A program made the translations under genes and the position numbers. 64,000 nucleotides of DNA from Epiperipatus broadwayi. Taxonomy: Eukaryota > Onychophora > Udeonychophora > Euonychophora > Peripatidae. A model generated the notes under the pieces. The model saw only the letters and a program-made list of their open reading frames with translations. It was not told the DNA's origin and made no database searches. This document shows, in pieces, positions 36,083 to 46,864 of the stretch (position 1 is the stretch's first letter; each line of letters opens with the position of its first letter). Where the stretch lies: assembly GCA_028023455.1 (NCBI GenBank), contig JAQFVV010012420.1, forward strand, positions 7,087,194 to 7,151,193, given 5' to 3'.

Positions 36083-38198
36083 CCGGTGAAAAAAAATACT
36101 ATGTAACAGTCAAGTTTGTACATTCGCGTAACAGAATTCAGAATCCAAGCAAAAGAGACCGAAGCTGACCAGACTAGGACTGTAACATCCCGAGTCCGAC
36201 CGCACTTCAACTCGTAAGCCAGGATTCCAAGACTCAAGACCCTACGAATGACCACCTTGAAATTACACGTAGTATACCTCTTTCCACATGGCCGACATAG
36301 GTCACGGAGAAGCAATAAGACTCTGATGAATAAAAGAAAGGTTCTTAATTGACTAAAATATCACTAAATTTAATTTAACCTAATGCATAGTTTTCACATA
36401 TATAGACTATAAATAGTAATTAGAATTGGATTGAATTAGATCAATAACGAAACAGAGAACGAAATACATTAAATTAATTATATATTTATTTACAATTGGC
36501 ATGAAATTGATCAGTTTTACACATTTCAGCGTCGAATGTACAAACATTTGATAATTCAAAATCACTTTACATAAGTAATCATTAAATTTCATAGATGAGT
36601 TTAACATGTGCCCATCCTAGGAATTGTTTACAATTGATACATAATTAATCACTACGTTATGTCTATAAATCTCGATAAGCCAAATCCTATTACATTTGTG
36701 GCTGGAAGATACATAATTATATCAAACTTTGATCATGAATTTATTTACTAAAATACCCATATATAATTTAATAACGAGCGCATAAACCAGCTCAAGTAAT
36801 GATCGATCGAACATGGCTTTCGAGAGAAAATTTCAGAATGCTGAAAGCGTTATGTTAAGGTGGGAGAGTTGGCTGCATAAGATTTTACCAATGCGCTATG
36901 GCACAGGTAAACAATAATAGGAAAAGTCGCTCTGCGGATGGATGAAATAACTTCAGGGTTCTTGCGACAAACGCCGGTACCCTGTAACCGATCGCAATGC
37001 TGCGTGAAAAGGAACATTTGTGTTCAGGAATGGCGGGGGTCTTACGTGCTAACCTGGCCTTGGCTCAGGCTTCGCTACTGCTCTACCCTATAAGAGAAGA
37101 TGTGCTGGCAATGCCGTGGCTCCATCTTAAGATACGTATATTACGTATAGCAGCAAAACGAGAATAATTTTATAAAATACTATCACATCCGCCAAGCAAA
37201 GAATAGTATATTTCATACTATGAAATACGAGTTAATAGCATATTAGCTCTATCAAATTGGGACCAACTCTTGCGTAGCCTGGTAATAAATGTCTATGCTA
37301 CAAAAGGGGATATTATTACATCTGTACTTTGACATGTTCGATCTATTAAGTTACTTATAGATAATAAATATTTAAGGAGGGAAAGTATATTTCTATGGAC
37401 TTAAGAATTTAAATGTCAAATATACTTATATGATCAAGGCTAAATTTAATTCTAAATAAAACTATAAGGTTAAGTTTTTAACTGGTTGATCAAAAGAGCC
37501 ACATTTCGCATATTAAATCATTTAAATAATAAAAAAATAGGATTTCGAAACAGCGTAGAAAGTTGACGCTACAAACAAATTATACGAAGATTTTCAAATA
37601 ATATCTTCTTAAAATATACATGAAATTAAGTGCTCACTGTTTCGAAATATTGGCATATGAAATATAATAAGCATTTAAAATAAAATAAGCAAAGAAATAT
37701 AGACACAACCGCAGTGATATAACTTTAAATTAGACACTTATAATGTACTTTAAATGAAAGGAAAATATAAATTCGTCAGATTATTTAAACTTTAACACAT
37801 TAAATTTTGATAGCAATTGACATATTTAAAATATTAAGTAAATGGATTTAAGTTTTGGGTACATATTAGTTTTATCATTATTTTAAAAAGAGAGTTAGCT
37901 AACTTATATAGATATTATTTACATTTACACAGAATTACACAGAGCTCTGCGGTTTGAAAAATAAAACGGTACCGGTATGATTTATCTGCAAGTTCTTGGC
38001 TGTTGGTTTGGTTTAGTTTGACTGGGAGGCATCATCTTTCCCATTATGTTAGGCTCGTCTCTTCTATCGGCATGATGGTGGTTTAGGCATTTCGACGAGA
38101 GAAACCCCATTCTCCCGCGGAGTAACAGCAACAAGATGCCCGCTTTTAGCCGGACATGTTAAACATTAACAATTGTGAAGACTGGCTGCAATTCTCAC

Positions 38199-38304
38199 TA
38201 ACAATATGGCTGTCTATCTCTAACAATATGGCTCTCTCTCTCTAACAATATGGCTCTCTCTCTCTAACAATATGGCTCTCTCTCTCTAACAATATGGCTC
38301 TCTC
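38199..38304 (+). repeat. 22-bp minisatellite, five copies, right arm only
   Basis: taacaatatggctctctctctc is repeated head to tail five times. The first unit is a variant (gtctatctc) and the last is cut short (tctcgtt). Identity of the inner units indicates recent expansion. The left arm has no equivalent array. Confidence 0.9.
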
Positions 38305-39156
38305 GTTAAAAATACAGAGTATTTATCTGTTTTCCTTATCGGAATCTCCCGCCTCAAGACTCACTAAACTCAGGAATTTAATTAAATATTTTTCAATTTA
38401 TAATCCAGATCTTAGATAACTTATGTTAGAAACATTCCATAAGCTATTATTATAATTAAGATTTTTCGTTGCAAACAATTGTCCAATTTAGATTTTAAAA
38501 TAACTTAAATCTTATCTAAGGAGATTTTAATTAGTAAATTTTGAACTAGTTTTACTTTTTACGAATTCCAGGTGTGGTCGTTAATGACACTTGTTTACAA
38601 CCAAAAATCTTTTAATTACTTGACCAGCTTTTATTTTTAATCTTACATATAATAGAAACTCTTTCTATTTAAAAACAACCTTTTAACATTTTTTTAAAAC
38701 GAAAACATTTTTAACATATTTATTAAAAATAATTTACAAATATATTTTGATATAGCTTTTAAATATATTTTCGAGAAACTTTTCCCTGAAATATATTTAA
38801 AACAAGAAATCTTTTAACAATTTTTAAACATATTCAATATTATTTTTAGATAATGGCTTTTACATATTTTAAATCATATCCTTATATATAGCACAGATTA
38901 TATATCCACATACGAAATTACAATATTAAACAACAAAATTAATAATTTACTCTTAACTTAAATAATATAATAACCATTTTTAGAAATATTAAATAACTTT
39001 AGTATGCTATAATTTTACTAATCCTATCTAATTATAGCGTTGGTTCGCACGTAAATATATAATACTGTTTTATACAGACATGAACGAATTTTAAATTTAT
39101 TAACATTTAAATAGGTTCGAACTTAGCACAGATGAGAGTGTCATTAGGTTTGATGG

Positions 39157-39190
39157 TGAAACGATAGGGGCTTGGAAAGTTATCGTTTCA
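39157..39190. other. Terminal hairpin of the giant palindrome, right end
   Basis: tgaaacgata and tatcgtttca form a 10-bp perfect inverted pair around 14 nt, ending at the last base. Compared with the left end, the stem interior differs on both sides in a compensating way. Confidence 0.8.
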
Positions 39191-39425
39191 ATATATATAA
39201 TCATTGCTCAGCTTTATATCAAGATAGCCAATCTTCATACTTTAATGGACAGCCTTCAAACTACTCCAACCCATAACTCTGCAGCCATCCATTTCATTGA
39301 AAATCTGATGATGGAATGTTCAAAGCCCACATTAGTGCCAAGGTTGTCATCCTACTCATGTTGACATTAGTCATTCTGACTCCTCATGTACTGGAGAATA
39401 ATCTATTTACATACATATGTGAGGG
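39191..39425 (-). mobile_element. Hammerhead-bearing repeat, continuation beyond the giant palindrome
   Basis: 39200-39285 matches the palindrome unit at 18330-18423 (tttaatggacag-cttcaa-ctactccaac). It then continues (gccatccatttcattgaaaatctgatgatgg ... catactcatg) further than the palindromic copy, so the full element is longer than the 274-bp arm. On the minus strand 39370-39300 could be read MSRMTTLALMWALNIPSSD, too short to assign. Confidence 0.65.
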
Positions 39426-42400
39426 ATGGGCAGACCTTTAATGCACCATGTTTCAACCATGAAGTTTATATACTTTTTTTTTTGTTTTTGCTATTATTAT
39501 CAATTGTATGTAGAAAAAAGTGCAGGAAAAGATGCAAGAAGTATGCCAAGGAAAATGAAAATGGATAAATTAATTATATTATGTTTTGATGCCTTTAATA
39601 TCATTATTTAATATTTTATCTACATAGTTAGTCAGTTAAAAGTTTTGGTAGAATTATTGTCAAAACCAATTAATACTTTTTCAAATATGTGTATTGTATT
39701 TTTGAATATAAGTGAAAATTATAGTGAACTTATTAAAGAAAATAATTTTCAGTGAAATATTTAATGCTGTAAAATATGTGAATGTTCAAATTGTATTTAT
39801 ATTGTCTTATACCCTGGAAATCTTGGATGCTAAAACTTTAGATATTATAGGACTTAAATAAAGGTATTATAAATTTTCATCTTTACTTATCTTTAGTTGA
39901 ATATGATTACTGATTTGATAAAGATTATGAAGTAAAAAAAGTCCACATTTTGTATAATAGAGATTGTTGCACAGAAAAATTACTTCCATATTTTTATTGT
40001 GCTTTTTTGTTGAGCAAAAATCATATTCTCAAGCTTATTTTCTATATGGCCATCATAGGTTCTAGCAATTATAAGTTGATTTTTTTAATGAATTGATATT
40101 TATTTATAAACATCACTATTTGGAAATGTGTACTTTGAACCATAGTTGAATGATATATGCTTATTAGATATATAAATTTTGATATTGGAGCAAGACACTT
40201 TAAAATCTCATGTTTGCTCAGTCATAATATTCTAGCAGTCATATATCTCAGTAAATACTTTATTAATATAATGTTCTTTATTGCATGATCACATGACAGT
40301 TTCTATGTATTTGTTGATATCACACATACGTTCTGCTAATATACATATATATATATTTAAATGTATATATAATTTAGTATAATAGATATTAATTAGAAAC
40401 TTTAAAATATGCATAGATAGAAAATTTATTGAGCTTAGTATAATAAATTATTAACTGGATACTTTATTGTTCATTTTTCCTTCTCTTTTATTAACATGCA
40501 TTGGAAGTGAATTAGACAAAATATATTTTATATAAATTTGAAATATATGTTTCGTGTCTATATTCAGGATGAGTAATGGTATATATTTTTGCCACTTTAA
40601 ATGCATGATGTTTTTTGCTATTTTAATAAACTTTTTTCTTTAGTCTTAGACGTGTAGTTGTTTTTTTTGGGTATTCGTTAAATTCAACTATCTTAATATC
40701 TATGCTCTTCGATAACACAATGTCAATTGTTTTCTTTAATAGTAAGGAACAAAAGACTCAAGTGGAGTTATATTTTTAATAGCTAAATCTAGCTTTAGCA
40801 CCCAAAGCTATTTTCAAGAGAAATATGTGCATACACAGCACATAAATAAACTGAAGACATAAGGAAGTCGTACATGTAAATATGTTTTAATATATTACGA
40901 TACCTACTCTTGAAAAATATTCCTCCCTCAATCAACAATTGTCTTCAGATTTATTAATTAATCTATGATTAAGGAATAATGGATCATTTATACTTTTGAG
41001 TTAGGTTTAAATTTAGACATCACTTATAATAACGTTTAGTGAGACAGTATGATTAAGATCTCACAAAAATTTTCTTCACATCCCATCAGAATAGATTACA
41101 TTGACTTAATGTATCTTAAATAAAATATATAGACTTAAATTTTTCTCTATTCTTGAATCATAGTCATTAAATAATTCTTCTATTAAATTTATATAGCCAA
41201 AAGTAAAGGGAGATGAAAGTGTTTGACTGCTTCTTAGAATTTAAAATTCCATTAAATATGGATCCAACAAATATATGGCTTACTTATATCATGATTAGAA
41301 GATACTTTACCATATGCTGGAATGAGAATTTGAATCTTGCAGTCCTTTTTTTAGATTCCAAGTTTAAAATTTTTTTAGTCAGATAGATGACCCAAAGCCA
41401 ACATAGATAGCCAACTGATTATATATTGGGTATTTAATTATTTTTAAATAAGTACTCATAGTATTTAATTTTAAAAACTCAAAATTTCTACAATTTTGTC
41501 TTTCATCCTGTCACATTTATGTAGCCTTACATCCTTCTTATTTTTTAAAATTACTTAAATAAACTTCGACAAACCTTAATTTCTATGGTTTTTAAATTAA
41601 TAAACAAATTTAATGCTTTAGAATTAACTAGATTATAGTAGTGTATAATACTTTAGCGCATTATTACTTCAAATAAAATTTTTGGTTTTATCAATGCTGA
41701 TATAAATGTCTAAATATTCTTAACTAAAGAGAAAACAGGGTAGACAATTTTTAATTTTTATCTGTTTCTTCTACATTTAACTATAAAAATTAATATTAGC
41801 TTTAACAATTCTTTAAAAAAAACAATACAAAAGAAGATATATGCAGATATGAAAGTTGAGAAAAACAATGCACATCAAATTTATTTTATTAATTAACACA
41901 AAATAATATCAGTATTAATTCAAAGTTTTCTTACATATATATTTCATATTCATCTTTTCTTTTTCAGTATTAGATACTAATCAAATCAAAATATATTTTT
42001 AAAAAATCTACATATTTTTGTTCTGATTTTTATAGCTCAGTCCTATTTTAAGTTAATATACCATTAGTCTCTTTATTTACTTTCTTTTTTAATATATTAT
42101 TTATGAAAAAAAAAATTAATCTGATTTTTTTTCACTTTTTACTTAATTCATAAATATCTGCTTTATCTTACTTATAATATTGTTATTTTTATATATCCAA
42201 CTTTACTTTTGCAATTATTGACTCTGATCTTTTTGCACTATGAAGATTTTTTTTAATATATTTATTTTTCGAAAAATTAAAAAAAAAAAAACAATTCGAA
42301 GCATATACTAAAGACAATGTTATAATATGCTTGGTTAAATGTTGAAGAAAAATAATTCCTAACAATAAATGATAATTATGTCCTTGATTTCACCTTTTTT

Positions 42401-42554
42401 TTTGCCAATCCTTGTAGTTCAAAAGATCATTTAACATTCAATGTGCTCATAGTATTTATATTATAACAATGCTGTTTTTTTATTCATTTCAATGTTTAAG
42501 TTTTTTGTTTAAATTCATTATTTTATGTATATAGCTAAACTTTTATCTTTATAG
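39426..42554. other. End of the 31.6-kb intron, no gene seen
   Basis: AT-rich, with poly-T and poly-A tracts rising toward exon B. Frames at 39386-39568 and 39426-39611 overlap the repeat edge and have no motif. Nothing else supportable. Confidence 0.45.
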
Positions 42555-42656
42555 CCCCATAATGAATTATTAAATGATTTAGATGAAGCTCAAATTATTA
42601 TTTCTTGGACTGAAAGTTTTGGGGACAACTTGCACAATCAACTTCAAAATTTAAAA
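42555..42656 (+). CDS. GABBR2: GABA-B receptor subunit 2-like, internal exon B
   Basis: Codes 34 residues, phase 0 on both sides, with acceptor ttatag and donor gtaagt. It begins PHNELLNDLD and contains ISWTESFGDN followed by LHNQLQNLK. This continues directly from the RYSL end of the previous exon. It matches the family pattern of a basic/aromatic strand, a short helix with an acidic pair, then the (T/E)(E/Q)SF strand of lobe 2. Subunit 2 of vertebrates has DTESFSNDP at the same place. The reading frame is open only within the exon borders, which supports a real exon rather than a pseudogene. Confidence in the subunit call rests mainly on the last exon. Confidence 0.88.
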
Positions 42657-43344
42657 GTAAGTCTTTTTTTTTTAAAAAAAAAATTTAATAGATAAAATAT
42701 ACATTCTTATATTTATTAAATATTATCAAGATAAGTATACTTTTGCTTCTAACACTGAAATAATTTTATATTAAATACATTTAAAAATGATGGCCAAGTA
42801 TCATCACTTGTATGTAAACATAATAGAATATTTGTTGCTCGGAAGATCATATAACATTCGAGTACCAAACTGGGCTGTGAAATCACACCACTACACTAAA
42901 TCATGCAGCGATTATCATTTGGTCATAATAATCTATTATCTATTTCCCAAACTTATTTTAGAATAAAAATACCTAAAAATTAATGAGGTCTTGTTTGACC
43001 ATTCTTATTTAAAAAAAATAGACAAATTTATAACTAAATAATGCACACATACTATTATTTATATGTGGTGATGATATCCATGTGTTTTCTTTAATATTTT
43101 TCTTCCTTTATATAGCTATGATGATTTCAAAACACAAAATCTATGGGTACATTTCAGAATCCAATATTAACGTGAATTCTTTGGTCATGTGTTTCATACG
43201 GATTGTTCTTTTAAAACAATATCAATTTTAATAAGTTATTTACATACATTCAGAAATTCTCATCATTTGTTATAGGTTTCATAATTCTTTTGAACATTAA
43301 TTGCACATTATTACTATTTATTCCAAAATTATATGAAGGATAAA

Positions 43345-43640
43345 GAAAAAACAAAATGGCTCTTGTTACTGACAAGAGATACTAAAAACTTATATAATAT
43401 TAATAAATGCCTTGTACTTTTGACCTAAGTCCTTATCAAGGCAAGAAAACTGTTTATTATATAATATTAATTAATACCTAATGCTTTTGATGTAAGACCT
43501 AATCAAGGCAAAAAACTGTAATTTTATAGTTTTTTGGCCTTGATAAGGACTTAGGTCAAAAGCATTAGGCATTTATTAATGTTATATACGTTTTTAGTAT
43601 CCCTATCAGTAATAACAACCATGTTTTTTTTTATTTCAAG
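43345..43640. repeat. Foldback element with an internally duplicated unit
   Basis: The left arm (from aaacaaaatggctcttgttac at 43350 through ccttatcaaggc at 43430) is inverted at 43529-43630 (ggccttgataaggacttag ... cagtaataacaaccatg). In the left arm a ~65-bp unit ending in tcaaggca is present twice in tandem (43389-43450 and 43456-43512), so it holds two direct and one inverted copies. Ends are A-rich/T-rich. No clear target duplication. Confidence 0.75.
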
Positions 43641-44574
43641 TATAAGACAGAAGTATTTGTTTATTATATTTACAAAATATTAAGCTAATTTGACTCATTA
43701 TCTCTGATTAAAAAGTCATTTTTCAAGTTTACTTATTGAAAAGAAAGTAACTCAATATTATTCAATTATTGAATAAAAATCAAATGATTAGACATTTTTT
43801 AAAATATGAAACTATACTTTTGATTATTTAAATTATATTATCATGCCATTTTTAAATTATTAAGCAGTTAGTTTATTAAATAATTGTTTAAAATATATTT
43901 TAATATTATGTTTTTATTCCTCCAGCTCTTAAAATGAATTGACAGTGTGTGACTTATAATTTCAATAAAGCTTAGAGCTTGGGGAATTGTTTTTCAAATT
44001 CTCTTAGTAAAGTTATTTTAAAATAAATTATAATAACTGCCATATTTATTTATCTTTTGCTTGCAGTAACAGTTCATAAAGTTTGTTCCTGAGTTAGATT
44101 AGAGCACAGTGGTTAGTTATATGTATGTAGGAATTTATATTTATGTTTGGCCATCCAGATGACAACTCTGGATGATGCAAAGATATCATCTTTAAAGTCC
44201 ATTCACTGCATTTTGTTTCTCATTAAAAATAAGTTTATAGTTAGCCAGTGCATTAATAGTACTATGTGGGCAGAGCATTGATGATGATCAGCATGTTTCT
44301 ACATCCCAGCATAATGCTTTTATTATAAGTGATGGGTTAGGACTTAGGTGTGTGCATCCAGAGTATTGTATTATATTCTGCCCTGAGTTTGACAGTGGCA
44401 AGATAAATGGCCTGGTTTATAATGTACTTTTTTAAATCCAGTCACAAGGTTGACTATTGATGAATTAATAGTTATTATTATTCTCTAATGGTGGTTAATC
44501 TACAGGTTATAACTTATGATAACTACTAACCACATATTTTATAATTCATGCTGATTCTTTGTTCTAATTCACTG
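43641..44574. other. Intron B-C, no gene seen
   Basis: From 44050 to 44460 the G+C is higher (for example gcccacatagta, catcccagcataatgc), which suggests an unrecognised old repeat. Six frames give no protein motif. Confidence 0.4.
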
Positions 44575-44830
44575 AATTTTTTTATATTTCATAATCATCA
44601 TCATCAATCATTATCAATCCACTGCAGGATGAAGGACACTCCAAATTCAAACCATCTTCTCTGATCTTTAGCTTCTCTTCTCCACATCACCCCTGCACAT
44701 TTATTTCTTTCATTCATCCATCTCACATGTGGTCTCTTTTTGATTCTTTTACAATCTCTTGGAATCCAGTTTAAGATTTCAATTGTCCATCTATTATCAT
44801 CTCTTCAACAATGTGTCATAGAAAATAAGT
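44575..44830 (-). mobile_element. 3' end of an RTE-type LINE
   Basis: On the minus strand: EILNWIPRDCKRIKKRPHVRWMNERNK, then GVMWRREAKDQRRW and ILQWID. This is the classic C-terminus of RTE-like ORF2 (family: W-P-xG-R--GRP--RW-D-I, W-R-AqDR--W, xxQW-d). It ends with a (ATG)n tail (44585-44606 as catcatcat on +), typical for RTE 3' microsatellite tails. The frame is nearly open over 80 codons. Severely 5'-truncated. Confidence 0.85.
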
Positions 44831-44982
44831 TTTAAGTATATATATATATGTATGTATGTGTGTGAAAGGTAGGGTGAATGTGTATGCATGTGTCAGATAT
44901 ATAATTAATTTTATATTATGCAAATTATTAAAAGTATTCTAAATGAATATTTTTCTGCTTATTTTTTATTAATTTTTTTTAG

Positions 44983-45048
44983 GAAAAAGATGTTAAAATA
45001 ATCGTAGGAAATTTTCATGAAAGTTTCGCTAAAACAATATTTTGTCAG
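44983..45048 (+). CDS. GABBR2: GABA-B receptor subunit 2-like, internal exon C
   Basis: A 22-residue micro-exon (66 bp), too short for most gene finders, with acceptor tttttttag and donor gtaagt, phase 0. It starts EKDVKIIVGNF and ends AKTIFCQ. The DVRIIxGxF strand followed by a helix ending in FC is one of the best conserved stretches of lobe 2 in GABA-B receptors. The cysteine is the one that normally forms a disulfide in this lobe. It lies 2,326 bp after exon B and 1,816 bp before exon D. A LINE tail (44575-44830) ends only about 150 bp upstream of its acceptor. Confidence 0.9.
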
Positions 45049-46339
45049 GTAAGTTTTATTATTATAATATATACATATAACATTAAAATTACAGTCTACT
45101 TTCTGCATTTTTGAATATAACCGGCACTCAAGATCAGAAGTCTATTGTTCTAAAATATTATATAAAGTGCATTCTACCAAACATTGAATTTCAAAATATT
45201 ATATATTAAGTACAATTTATTTTTAAATGTGCATTGAAATTATAATATGTAAAATTTTGAATTACATTGATTGGTACAAAGTATATGATAAGTGAGCTGC
45301 TTTTAAAAATAAAAAACTTACATCTACAAAAATAACTTGATTATTATTATTTTTTTGATATTAGGAATGATGCACATCCATTTCAAGTTACTTTTAATGC
45401 TGTAAGAGTAATGTTGTTCATGCATTATATTATATAATTTGAATTTATTTATTGATAATCTGATGATTAAAGATCTATATAATATATATTTTTAATCTTG
45501 AAGATAAAAACAAACATTGCAAATTAAGTTCAATATATATAAAATATCGACCTCCATTCTGCAGTTTACATTTGATTAGGGAGCACTTAGTTTAGACAGG
45601 GCTGGTTCCAACATCAGTTTTTTTAGGATCCAGACCGAGTCCTCTTGTGCTCAAAGAAGTTTTAATGTTTCAAATTTTAAAATTTGACAATAGAATTTTT
45701 GATATTCCACAGAGATATGGAAAATATTTTAATTAAATTTATAGTGATTATTTGTCTTTATTTTATTTTATAGAATTCTTTTTTAAGTATATCATACCTA
45801 CGTGTTAATTTTTTTTATTTTTATGAAAGCAATATAAATAAATAACTCATTAAAAGCAATATTGTTTTCAGGGATTCTTTATTTTTATGTATATATCTAA
45901 TGTTTATAAATTGTGTTTAATAAAATTATATGACTTTTTGATAATAAAAAAAATCCAAATATTTTGGAACCTTACTAATAACGTTTTTTGAAGACTCCAG
46001 CCAATTCTGAGTTTGGAGACGAAACCTAGATCTGTAATTTATGGATTTTTATTTAATTAATTATTGCTATTCTATTTATAAACATATTTATTCCTACAAA
46101 TTTACGCCAGTCATTTCTCTAATATTTAACGAATATTCCATATATATATATAGAAAATTATTAATTTATGCTATATGTAGATATTTAAAATAAGTTAAAT
46201 TAGCATAGAAAAAAAAAGTTAATAAATTATTCAATATTATTATAGATTTATTTATGTAATGTTCAATTATATATATATGAAGATCACTTTTTTATATAAA
46301 TAATTATTGCATTTATCTATACTTTTACATCTTTATGTT
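45049..46339. other. Intron C-D, no gene seen
   Basis: AT-rich with (AT)n runs at 46140-46150. No motif or repeat secured apart from the palindrome that follows. Confidence 0.45.
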
Positions 46340-46669
46340 TGTAAAATATTAAAGATTTTAAAACTTCTCATTCGATAATTTAATATACAAAATTAACAAA
46401 GCGTGTGACACACTTGAATGTGAAGCTGTCAAGATACACAGAAATTATTACACGCTAAGCGCTTTCGATGCCTTTTGCCTCATATTCATAGCGGTACTGT
46501 GAGCTGCAGAACGAAGAAATAGGTTTCCTTGCCCTATTTCTTCGTTCTGCAGCTCACAGTACCGCTATGAATATGAGGCAAAAGGCCTCAAAAGCGCTTA
46601 GCGTGTAATAATTTCTGTGTATCTTGATAGCTTCACATTCAAGTGTGTCATATGCTTTGTTAATTTTGT
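46340..46669. repeat. Near-perfect 285-bp palindrome with 11-bp target duplication
   Basis: Arms 46386-46523 and 46533-46669 are inverted copies with only a few mismatches and a ~9-nt loop (tttccttgc). atctttatgtt at 46329-46339 and 46670-46680 is a perfect 11-bp repeat, but AT-rich. The right arm touches it, while 46340-46385 is unpaired tail. No coding. In pre-mRNA it would form a ~135-bp hairpin ending 195 nt before the exon D acceptor. The G+C of the arms is well above that of the flanks. Confidence 0.85.
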
Positions 46670-46864
46670 ATCTTTATGTTATATTTTATAAAGTCCCAAC
46701 AAACGTTTTAGAAATATTTATATGCTATACATATTGCATTAAAAAAATGAGCCAGGATAAAATATATTCCCCCCCCCAAAAAAAAAAAAAAAGATTATTT
46801 GTTAAGTTGTAACTAAATAACGAATAAAATATTTTAAATAAAGTAAAATATTTTTTTCTTTTAG

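Larger units (their letters stand above)
32970..39190. mobile_element. Giant palindrome of two head-to-head LTRs joined at a primer-binding site
   Basis: The left half (32970-36054) and right half (36083-39190) are inverted, collinear and diverged copies of about 3.1 kb. Matching landmarks are 32970-33060/39100-39190, 33140-33180/39005-39040, 33495-33545/38555-38605, 33925-33960/38120-38165, 34214-34228/37939-37953, 35024-35090/37065-37132, 35635-35700/36430-36500 and 35815-35850/36300-36335. Ends are TGAAACG...CGTTTCA. The centre is a perfect tRNA-Lys1,2 PBS (minus strand) fused to its own mirror. I read each half as a long LTR plus PBS. No open frame of note lies inside. Target duplication cannot be read because both flanks are (AT)n. 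It splits a hammerhead-bearing repeat. Confidence 0.85.

Noticed and set aside
35884-36315. 143-codon minus-strand frame at the centre of the giant palindrome
   Set aside because: It reads straight through the PBS junction and the mirrored poly-A/T tracts (a run of F and K), has no known motif, and the mirrored position in the other arm is not open. It is accidental in a GC-richer stretch.
32970-39190. Densovirus/parvovirus-like or Polinton-like element (hairpin ends, ~6 kb)
   Set aside because: Arms are 3.1 kb each rather than a few hundred bp, and no replication or capsid frame exists on either strand. The central exact tRNA-Lys PBS points to an LTR origin.
39309-39335. ctgatgatggaatgttcaaag in the repeat after the palindrome
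   Set aside because: ctgatga is present but gaaa is replaced by caaa, and no pairing stem I or III strands are visible.
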